From the NCBI RefSeq assembly GCF_000786215.1, contig NZ_JROG01000004.1, positions 434,001 to 498,000 of the forward strand: a DNA stretch of 64,000 nt, given 5' to 3'. Positions 24,767 through 32,132 of this stretch are shown here, in pieces. The translations under genes and the position numbers were made by a program. Origin of the DNA: Sphingomonas sp. 35-24ZXX (lineage in GTDB: Bacteria; Pseudomonadota; Alphaproteobacteria; Sphingomonadales; Sphingomonadaceae). The first letter of the stretch is position 1. The number at the start of each line of letters is the position of its first letter. Under the pieces are notes generated by a model, which was given only the letters and a program-made list of their open reading frames with translations, made no database searches and was not told the origin of the DNA.

Positions 24767-27379
24767 ATGTCCGTAACTCGCGTATCCACGTGCGCCCTTG
24801 CGCTGTGCCTTGCCTTCGCCGTCACGCCCGCCTGGGCCCAGGAAGCGCCGCCCGCACCAGAGACCGAAGGGCTGCAGGAAATCGTCGTGACCGCGCAGCG
24901 CCGGTCGGAATCGCTGCAGGATGTTCCGATCGCGATTTCCGTGTTCAGTGCAGAGGCGATCACCGAGCAGGGTGTCGGCAATCTGGCATCGCTCTCGCGC
25001 CTGACGCCGAACGTCAACCTCGACGGCGGCACGCCCTTTTCCGGGTCGACCGCGGTCATCTCCGCGACAATCCGCGGCATCGGATCGGACGACTTTGCCT
25101 TCAACATCGACCCGGGCGTGGGCATCTATCTCGATGGCATTTACCTGGCGCGTACCGTCGGTGCCAATCTCGATCTGCCCGATGTCGAGCGCGTCGAAAT
25201 TCTGAAAGGTCCGCAAGGCACGCTGTTCGGCCGCAACACCATTGGCGGTGCGATCTCGATCGTCACGCGCGAGCCGGGCCGCAATTTTGGGTTCACGGGC
25301 GATATCACCGCGGGCAGCTTCAACTATCTGCGGTTCCGCGGCACCGTCGATCTGCCGCTGGCAGACAATTTCCGGACTTCGCTGACCGTGTCGAGCTCCA
25401 ACCGCGACGGCTTTCTGCGCCGCGTGCCGTTTAACGGGGAAGGGGCACGCTTCGCGTCCAATTCGGACAACTTCCTCAACTTCAACCATTCGAGCTACCG
25501 GTCTGCAGAGCGCGAAGGTGGTGAGGGAAGCTTCAGCATGCGCGGCCGGGCCATCTGGGAGCCATCGGACCGTTGGCGCATCTCGCTCTCTGGCGATTAC
25601 ATGCACAGCGACAACAGCGGCCAGGCCAGCAAGCTGCTGGGCACGTTCGAGAATATCCCCGGTCCGTTCGGTGGCACCGCCAATCTGCCGGGCACGGCGT
25701 TCAGTCCTGCCAATACCGGCTTTCTGTTCGGCGGCCTGTACAATTTCTGTATCGGCTCCACGCCTGCCCAGATTGCGGCGCGCAATGCCCAGGCGCTTTG
25801 CGGCGCGCGTGGCACGCAGTTCCTGCCGGGGCGCCGCCTGACATCCTTTGCCAGCGTCAATGTCGATGCGGACCCGACCAACAACCGCATTCCGTTCGAC
25901 AGCCGGTTCCTCAACCCCAATATCGACCAGAGCTTTTCGACCGGGCCCAGCTTTTCCAAGCTGACTGCCTGGGGTCTGGCCGGGACGCTGGAATTCGACC
26001 TGACCGACAATATCCAGATCAAGTCGATCACCGGTTATCGCAAGACCGCCTGGAAGGCTGGCGGCGATTATGACGGCTCGCCGCTCAGCATCCTCGAAAT
26101 CAGCTTCGAGCAGAACCAGTGGCAGTTCAGCCAGGAGCTGCAGCTGCTGGGATCGGCGCTGGATGACACGCTGACCTTTGTCGGCGGCGCCTATTATTTC
26201 GAGGAAAAGGGCGACCTGCACGATTTCGTCACCTTCAACGAAGGTCTGGTGCAGGTTGACGGTCCGAATGATTTCGACACCAGCAACTATGCCTTTTTCG
26301 GCCAGATCGATTACCGTCCGATCGATCTGATCAGCTTCACCCTCGGCGGGCGCTACACCAATGAGACCAAGGAGTTCGAAGGCGGCCAGAAGGAACTGAA
26401 CGGCTTCAACTATCGGCTGTTCGGTTGTTCGGCGCCCGATGGGACGATCACGCCGCTGGGCCAGTTCCCGCTCGCTCCTCCCGGCGTACCCTGCTTTGCC
26501 GGTCTCAGCTTTCCGAGCGCGGCCGAACCCACCCGCGTCTACGTACCCGGCGTCAACCGCGCCAAGTTCAACAATTTCGCGCCGCGCGCAGGCATCCAGA
26601 TCCATCCCAGCGAGGACCTGCTGGTGTTCGCGAGCTGGTCGAGGGGGTACAAGACCGGTGGTTGGACGACGCGCCTGACCAACCCGCAAGGCAATGTCGC
26701 ACCGGACTTCGGCCCCGAAGAAGCAGAAACCTTCGAGGCGGGCGTCAAGGCGACGCTGCTGGACCGGCGGCTGCAGGTCAACGCGTCGGTGTTCACCACC
26801 GATTATACGGGCGTGCAGCTCAACATCCAGGTGGGCACGTCGCCGACCATCGACAATGCCGGCGATGCGCGGATCAGGGGCTTCGAGCTTGAGGTGGCCG
26901 CACAACCGGTTCGTGGCCTCACCATCACCGGCGCATTGGGGTATCTCGATACCGCCTATACCAGTGTGGAAGCCGCAGCGTTGGTCAACTCTGCGGCCAT
27001 CCCCGGCATCCAGCGCGGGATCGGCGTGGGCGCCCCACTGCCGAAATCTGCCGAGTGGAAATTCAACCTCAGCCCGCGCTATGAATACACGCTGCCGAGC
27101 GGCGCGCAGATCGTCGTGCTGGGCGACTGGTCCTATGCCAGCGCGTTCCGCAACGACATTGCCGGGACCGAGCTGCTGTTCCGCCCTTCGACAGACGTGT
27201 TCAACGCATCGATCCAGTATGTCGCCCCCGACGAGAACTGGAACCTGACGCTGGGCGGCACCAATCTCAGCGATGAGCGCTTCATCACCACCGGCGGCCC
27301 GAACCTGTCGGCCGGGTTGGTGTTCGGCAGCTACAATCGGCCGCGCGAATGGTATCTGCGTCTGGGCGTCAAGTTCTGA
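24767..27379 (+). CDS. TonB-dependent receptor of the aromatic catabolic locus
   Basis: An 870-residue outer-membrane receptor. A signal peptide ends at AWA-QEA (about residue 24). A TonB box EIVVTAQRR follows, then a plug domain at about 45-165 (TIRGIGSDDF, VERVEILKGPQGTLFGRNT, GGAISIVTREPG) and a large barrel ending in RLGVKF. Its type is that used by sphingomonads for non-iron substrates. Lying between an AraC regulator and an alcohol dehydrogenase in the ferulate-type cluster, it may import lignin-derived aromatics; a TonB receptor (DdvT) has been described for that in SYK-6. Its ribosome-binding site lies in a hairpin. The substrate is inferred. Confidence 0.88.
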   Translation: MSVTRVSTCALALCLAFAVTPAWAQEAPPAPETEGLQEIVVTAQRRSESLQDVPIAISVFSAEAITEQGVGNLASLSRLTPNVNLDGGTPFSGSTAVISATIRGIGSDDFAFNIDPGVGIYLDGIYLARTVGANLDLPDVERVEILKGPQGTLFGRNTIGGAISIVTREPGRNFGFTGDITAGSFNYLRFRGTVDLPLADNFRTSLTVSSSNRDGFLRRVPFNGEGARFASNSDNFLNFNHSSYRSAEREGGEGSFSMRGRAIWEPSDRWRISLSGDYMHSDNSGQASKLLGTFENIPGPFGGTANLPGTAFSPANTGFLFGGLYNFCIGSTPAQIAARNAQALCGARGTQFLPGRRLTSFASVNVDADPTNNRIPFDSRFLNPNIDQSFSTGPSFSKLTAWGLAGTLEFDLTDNIQIKSITGYRKTAWKAGGDYDGSPLSILEISFEQNQWQFSQELQLLGSALDDTLTFVGGAYYFEEKGDLHDFVTFNEGLVQVDGPNDFDTSNYAFFGQIDYRPIDLISFTLGGRYTNETKEFEGGQKELNGFNYRLFGCSAPDGTITPLGQFPLAPPGVPCFAGLSFPSAAEPTRVYVPGVNRAKFNNFAPRAGIQIHPSEDLLVFASWSRGYKTGGWTTRLTNPQGNVAPDFGPEEAETFEAGVKATLLDRRLQVNASVFTTDYTGVQLNIQVGTSPTIDNAGDARIRGFELEVAAQPVRGLTITGALGYLDTAYTSVEAAALVNSAAIPGIQRGIGVGAPLPKSAEWKFNLSPRYEYTLPSGAQIVVLGDWSYASAFRNDIAGTELLFRPSTDVFNASIQYVAPDENWNLTLGGTNLSDERFITTGGPNLSAGLVFGSYNRPREWYLRLGVKF

Positions 27380-27446
27380 TCCAGGCTCCGGTGGTCCGGC
27401 CGATGCCGGGCACTGGGCTTGGCGCTCAGCTAGGAAAGCGAGAACG

Positions 27447-28586
27447 ATGAGTACTGCCGCCAGAGCCGCGGTCTTGCGCCAGCCAGGCGCCGTGCCGCAG
27501 ATCGAGCCCGTGACGATCGAGGATCCCAGGCCAGACGAATTGCTGGTCGAAATCCGGGGTGTGGGCGTGTGCCACACAGACATGGTGATGCGCGACCAGC
27601 ATCTGCCGGTGCCGCTGCCGGTGGTGCTGGGGCATGAAGGTGCCGGGATCGTCAGGGCCGTGGGGAGCGCGGTGACCGATTTCGTCCCCGGTGACCATGT
27701 CGTGCTCAGCTTCATGTCCTGCGCACAATGCGGATCCTGCGCCGACGACCAGCCTGCCTATTGCCATCAATGGGTGCCGCTCAATTTCTTCGGAGCGCGT
27801 CTCGACGGGTCCACCGCGCTGACCGATGCCCATGGAGCGCCCGTCCATAGCCATGTCTTCGGTCAGTCCTCTTTCGCCAGCCACGCGCTCGTCAATCAGC
27901 GCAATGCCATCAGGGTCGACCAGGATCTGCCGATCGAACTGCTTGGCCCTCTGGGCTGCGGCATCCAGACGGGGGCGGGCACCGTCCTCAATGCATGCCG
28001 TGTGCGACCAGGATCGAGCGTTGCGGTGATCGGTGCAGGCGCGGTCGGGCTTTCCGCCGTCATGGCTGCGGTCATCGCCGAGGCCGCAAAGATTGTCGCC
28101 ATCGACATCAACGATGACCGCCTTGCCCTGTCGCTGGAACTGGGCGCCACGCACGCGCTGCGGTCCGACGCAGAGACGTTTGCCGGTCTGGCGGCACAGG
28201 CCGGCTGTCCTGCAGGGTTTGACTATATCATCGACACCGCAGGCATCGGCTCGCTGGTCAACGACGCGGTTCTGGCCCTCGCGCCGCGCGGCGAGCTGGC
28301 CCTGGTCGGCGCCTATGCTCCAGGCAACCGCTTGGACAGCGATCTGGCCCATCTGATGAGTGGCGGCCGGATCATTCGAGGCGTGATCGAAGGCAGCGCC
28401 GACCCCAAGACCTTCATTCCGCAGCTGATCGAATACTACCGCCAGGGCCTTTTTCCGTTCGACCGGCTCGTCGCGTATTTTCCGTTCGATGACATCGATC
28501 GCGCTATTGCAGCGGGCGAAACGGGCCAGGTCATCAAGCCTGTGCTGCGGTTCGCGGAGGCCTCCAGGCAGCGGGGCATCCAATAG
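27447..28586 (+). CDS. zinc-dependent alcohol dehydrogenase (aryl-alcohol type)
   Basis: A 379-residue medium-chain dehydrogenase. Catalytic zinc ligands are Cys42 and His63/Glu64 (GVCHTD, LGHEGAG), with GPLGCGIQTG supplying the third. Structural zinc Cys are at 92, 95, 98 and 106 (CAQCGSC...C). The NAD loop is VIGAGAVGLSA with the Asp of VAIDIND favouring NAD. This pattern is that of the benzyl/aryl-alcohol dehydrogenase (XylB-like) group. AGGAAAGCGAG precedes the ATG. Directly after the aromatic-cluster receptor, it may oxidise coniferyl-, vanillyl- or benzyl-type alcohols into the same pathway; this is inferred. Confidence 0.85.
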   Translation: MSTAARAAVLRQPGAVPQIEPVTIEDPRPDELLVEIRGVGVCHTDMVMRDQHLPVPLPVVLGHEGAGIVRAVGSAVTDFVPGDHVVLSFMSCAQCGSCADDQPAYCHQWVPLNFFGARLDGSTALTDAHGAPVHSHVFGQSSFASHALVNQRNAIRVDQDLPIELLGPLGCGIQTGAGTVLNACRVRPGSSVAVIGAGAVGLSAVMAAVIAEAAKIVAIDINDDRLALSLELGATHALRSDAETFAGLAAQAGCPAGFDYIIDTAGIGSLVNDAVLALAPRGELALVGAYAPGNRLDSDLAHLMSGGRIIRGVIEGSADPKTFIPQLIEYYRQGLFPFDRLVAYFPFDDIDRAIAAGETGQVIKPVLRFAEASRQRGIQ

Positions 28587-28592
28587 GTCCCG

Positions 28593-28619
28593 CTGGGTCG
28601 CAGGCGAACCCAGCCTGCG
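28593..28619. terminator. overlapping hairpins after the alcohol dehydrogenase
   Basis: CGCAGGC-GAACCCA-GCCTGCG (28599-28619) is a perfect 7-bp stem, and CTGGGT-N9-ACCCAG (28593-28613) is an alternative 6-bp stem. They lie just after the stop codon, in the gap before the convergent protease gene. The remaining roughly 190 bp of that gap show nothing further. Confidence 0.45.
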
Positions 28620-28810
28620 GTGCCAATGCTTGACGCGCCCCAAAAGCGGAGCGCGGGGGAAGTTGCATCAGCGTTCGCCGCTTCCGCGCCGCCTATCTGG
28701 GGTTCTGGCAGCGATCACGGCTTGCAGCGACCGGCTCGATCCTATCCCACAGCGGACGCGTTATGGCGCATGCAGGACATGCGCCTGAGCGTGCGAGGTG
28801 CAGACCGGGA

Positions 28811-31288
28811 TCAGCCGAGCGGCGGACCGGGCGGCATCGGGAAGCGTGAGCGCGGGCTGGATCCCCAGGATGGCGCAATCGCCTTGGGGGCGTGTGCCAT
28901 GGGTTCGGAAAGATAGAGCATGATGTCCGCGGCGGATTGCTTGCGGAACGCTCGGGTCAACCGGTCGGCATCGCGGGATGCGCCAAGCGATGACGCCAGT
29001 GTCCGCAATGCCTCCAGCACGACCGCGCGCGCCTCTGGAGCCGCTTTTTCGTTAGCGCCCAGCATCTTCAGCGCATCCAGCGTCACGCCCTGCGCCGCCA
29101 TCTGCAGCGCTCGGCCGCCGGCATCGGCCTTGACCGGGGCATTCCAGGTGCGCGCAATCACGGCATCGATCATCTCGACAAACGTCAGTGCATCGCCCTG
29201 CCGCGCGCCCAAGGCCAGCATCCGGTTGGCACGCGCGCCATCCAGCAGCGGTTCCAGCACCAGCGCCGTGGAGATCCGCGCCGCCTTGATCTGGTCGAAC
29301 ACCGGATCGTCGGACAGGTCTTCAAGGTTCGACCGCGGCGAGGGTGTCAGCAGCGCCAGCAGCGGCTCGGGGATGGCCAGCGCCTCGGGCGCGATCGCAT
29401 CGAGCAGCAGCCCCAGCACCTCGCGCTGCAACGCCGCCGGAATGAACTCGGTCGGCGGCACCGTGTCGCCCTTGACGACATGGTTCTGATACTGCCCGCC
29501 GATGTATTTCAGCCCGCTTTCCAGCGCATAGCGGTGATGCAGATACACCATCCAGAGCCGCGCATCGCGCAGGCTGCCCATCGGTTCGTCCGGCGTCAGG
29601 GCGTTCTGCCCATAGCTGTTCAACAGGATAGCGCGCGCGGCAAAGGTTTCCTTGAGGAACTCGGTCGGCGTCGCGCGGTCGTCATACCACGTCCAGCGCG
29701 GATCGGTTTCTGGCACGTAGTGCAGCCCCGCCGCGCGCATGTCGGCGATCACCTTTGCCAGGCCTGCCTTCTCCTGCGTCGGAGGCAATGGCGTATAGGC
29801 ATAGCGCGTCATCGCAGCGTCATAGGCGCCGATCTGCTTCTGGAACGATTCCGACAGGTCGATGCGCCCGTTCTTCACCATCACCCGCGGCGTGGGATAT
29901 TCCATCACCGACTGGCGATTATCCAGGCTGGACGAGAAATTGTGCTGAAAGCCCAAAGCATGGCCCAGTTCGTGGGCGGTCAGCAGCGCCTGGCGCAGCA
30001 GCACCATGTCGCGCTGGCCGGCCGGCATCCCGGCAAACGCGCCGGGCGTCAGCAACTTGGGGTCCGCCACCGTCACGCCGCTGCCGTCGCTGGCCAGCCC
30101 GCCCATATAGGCATCCCAGTAATTGCCGATGGTGCGGATGCGGTGGGTGTCCATCCGCGTCTTCGATCCGATGATCTCTCCCGTGCGCGGATCGCGATAG
30201 GTGCCGCCGCTGGAAAAGCCGCGCTCGTCGCGGTTGATCCACAGCACATAGGCATAGCGGATGTCCATCGGGTCCATATCGGCAGGCGCATCGACCGCTC
30301 GCACCGCATTGACGAACCCTGCCTGCTCGAATGCCGTGTTCCACCACAAGGTGCCCTGCTTCATCGCGGTCCGGATGGGGTCGGGGATGGCAGGGTCGAA
30401 ATAGAAGGTGATCGGCTTGACCGGCTCGCTCATCGCTGCGGACGGGTCCTTCTTCTCCAACCGCCAGCGGGTGATCCAGTTCGTCTCGGTCCCCTCGCTG
30501 AACGGCTTGGAATAATCGCGGAAGGTCAGTTCGCTCACCCCGATGCGCGGATCGCCAAGGCGCGGGACATAGCCGGTGGGAGCCTTGAGGAAGCTGTGAT
30601 GGATGCGCAGCGTGACGCTGCGCGGATCGGGGGTGACATTGCGGACGAGCGCGCCGGGGCCATCGACCGCGAACGTCGTGATCGTCTCCACCTCGGTATT
30701 GTCGGGAAACGCCTTGGTCTTCGGCATGTGAAAGGCACTGCGCGCAGCATCGAACTTGAAGCTGCCCTGGTTGGCGCGCTTCATTGTCGCTTCGATCCCG
30801 GCCGCATCGCGCATGAACAGCGCAGTGCCATCAACCAGCACCTTGCCGCCCGCTGTCGATTCGATCGGCAGGCTGGCGATCACCGATGTCGGAAAGGAAT
30901 CGACGACCCCCTCTGCGGTGTCCGCAGTGCCGGTGGTGGCGCGATAATCGGTGTTGACCTCGATCACCAGCACGCGCGCGCCAACACGCTGGAAGCGGAT
31001 GACAGAGCTGTTCAATATGCCCCGGTCGAGCGGCAGCTCCACCGAACCACCGCCGCTCGCCGCCGATACGTAATACAGGATGTCGCTGTCGAACGCGGGC
31101 ACTTCCATCAGAATGCGGCCCTTGGCGGCATCCCAGACCAAAGGCACAAAACCATCCATCCTTTCCGGCGCGGTGCTGGCTGCAGCGGGAGCTGCGATCG
31201 CCGCAGCCGGGATGGCCGCGCCGATCATGGCCGTCGATGCCAGCAGCATGCCGGCGAGCCGGAAAGTCGAAAACGGCGATGGTGTCAT
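28811..31288 (-). CDS. secreted zinc metalloprotease (DUF5117/DUF4953-type gluzincin/metzincin-like)
   Basis: An 825-residue exported protease. A signal peptide ends near AIAAPA (about residue 30). The N-terminal half has the conserved pattern of the DUF5117 group (VPLVWDAAKGRILMEVP, FQRVG). The active site is HELGHALGFQHN (His439, Glu440, His443, His449), followed by the Met-turn-like SVMEYPTPRV. The start is ATG after AGGGGGC. Members occur widely in sphingomonads and Bacteroidetes and are thought to be periplasmic or outer-membrane-linked proteases. It is next to an Lrp regulator and divergent from a TonB receptor plus M20 amidohydrolase, suggesting a peptide-use unit. Confidence 0.88.
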   Translation of the reverse strand: MTPSPFSTFRLAGMLLASTAMIGAAIPAAAIAAPAAASTAPERMDGFVPLVWDAAKGRILMEVPAFDSDILYYVSAASGGGSVELPLDRGILNSSVIRFQRVGARVLVIEVNTDYRATTGTADTAEGVVDSFPTSVIASLPIESTAGGKVLVDGTALFMRDAAGIEATMKRANQGSFKFDAARSAFHMPKTKAFPDNTEVETITTFAVDGPGALVRNVTPDPRSVTLRIHHSFLKAPTGYVPRLGDPRIGVSELTFRDYSKPFSEGTETNWITRWRLEKKDPSAAMSEPVKPITFYFDPAIPDPIRTAMKQGTLWWNTAFEQAGFVNAVRAVDAPADMDPMDIRYAYVLWINRDERGFSSGGTYRDPRTGEIIGSKTRMDTHRIRTIGNYWDAYMGGLASDGSGVTVADPKLLTPGAFAGMPAGQRDMVLLRQALLTAHELGHALGFQHNFSSSLDNRQSVMEYPTPRVMVKNGRIDLSESFQKQIGAYDAAMTRYAYTPLPPTQEKAGLAKVIADMRAAGLHYVPETDPRWTWYDDRATPTEFLKETFAARAILLNSYGQNALTPDEPMGSLRDARLWMVYLHHRYALESGLKYIGGQYQNHVVKGDTVPPTEFIPAALQREVLGLLLDAIAPEALAIPEPLLALLTPSPRSNLEDLSDDPVFDQIKAARISTALVLEPLLDGARANRMLALGARQGDALTFVEMIDAVIARTWNAPVKADAGGRALQMAAQGVTLDALKMLGANEKAAPEARAVVLEALRTLASSLGASRDADRLTRAFRKQSAADIMLYLSEPMAHAPKAIAPSWGSSPRSRFPMPPGPPLG

Positions 31289-31329
31289 GATCTGCCCCCT
31301 TTTGAGTTGTCGTGTCTTGTGATGTTCGG

Positions 31330-31842
31330 TCAGCCGCGGCCGTTGGTCTGCTTCTTGCCGCGCTCGAAGATGACCGGCACTGTTGTGCGGCGCGCCACTT
31401 CGCGCAGGACGAAGCTGCTGCGGATTTTGGCGACATGCGGCAGGTTGGAAAGTTCGCGGCGATAGATGTTGTCGTATTCGTCCAGTGAGCTGACATGGAT
31501 CATGATGATGAAATCGGTGTCGCCTGAAATAAAGCCGCAATAGGAAATTGAAGGGCACTTGACGACCTCTTGCTCAAATTCGTCCAGAATATGCTCGGCT
31601 TGCGACCTCAATTCTACCATTACGATGACAACGCCGGAAAACCCCAGCGCCTGCAGCGACAGGTTGGCATTGTAGCCTGTGATGACCCCGGATTCCTCCA
31701 TAATCCGGCGGCGACGCGCGACCGCCGTGCTCGATAGGTTGATCGATTCGCCCAGCGCCACATCCGACATCCGGCCGTCCGCCGACAGGGCTTCGAGAAT
31801 TCGAAAATCGATTCTGTCCAGTTCAACTTTGGTGGATTCCAT
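31330..31842 (-). CDS. Lrp/AsnC-family transcriptional regulator
   Basis: A 170-residue regulator. The N-terminal helix-turn-helix spans about residues 8-60 (DFRILEALSADGRMSDVALGES, STAVARRRRIMEESGVITGY). The C-terminal RAM ligand domain spans about 65-150 (VVIVMVELRS, CGFISGDTDFIIMIHVSSLDEY). ATG was preferred to a TTG one codon upstream. It lies just upstream of the protease on the same strand and divergent from the receptor gene. Lrp proteins sense amino acids, so control of the surrounding protease, receptor and amidohydrolase genes is likely. An A/T-rich palindrome in the gap may be a binding site. Confidence 0.9.
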   Translation of the reverse strand: MESTKVELDRIDFRILEALSADGRMSDVALGESINLSSTAVARRRRIMEESGVITGYNANLSLQALGFSGVVIVMVELRSQAEHILDEFEQEVVKCPSISYCGFISGDTDFIIMIHVSSLDEYDNIYRRELSNLPHVAKIRSSFVLREVARRTTVPVIFERGKKQTNGRG

Positions 31843-31903
31843 CAAAATACCCAGCTTATGGTTCTGAAACTCACATTATGTCGTCAAATCTGCTGCAATT
31901 TTG

Positions 31904-31917
31904 GCAGATTTTTCTGC
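31904..31917. promoter_or_regulatory. A/T-rich palindrome, possible Lrp site
   Basis: GCAGATTTTTCTGC is a dyad with 5-bp perfect arms, flanked by further TT...AA matches, in the unusually A/T-rich 290-bp gap between the lrp gene and the TonB receptor. It resembles the general Lrp consensus (YAGHAWATTWTDCTR) only loosely. The rest of the gap holds no recognised gene; a possible 20-codon leader frame at 32092 is discussed under rejected items. Confidence 0.35.
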
Positions 31918-32132
31918 AAATTTTCTGTTAGCCTTTGCTCCATCAGGGGAACTGCCGCAGTCGCGCAATTTTGAAAACCGACCATCCCGGAGAGCGACGT
32001 GCGGTAACAATGTTACATCAAAGCGGCCTGCAGACATCTATAATGATGCTTACGGCCGGTCAACAATAATAAAATATCAAAAAGGGAGAAGGTGACGAAA
32101 GGCCCTAGTATTCTTGAAATGGGGGATAATCC

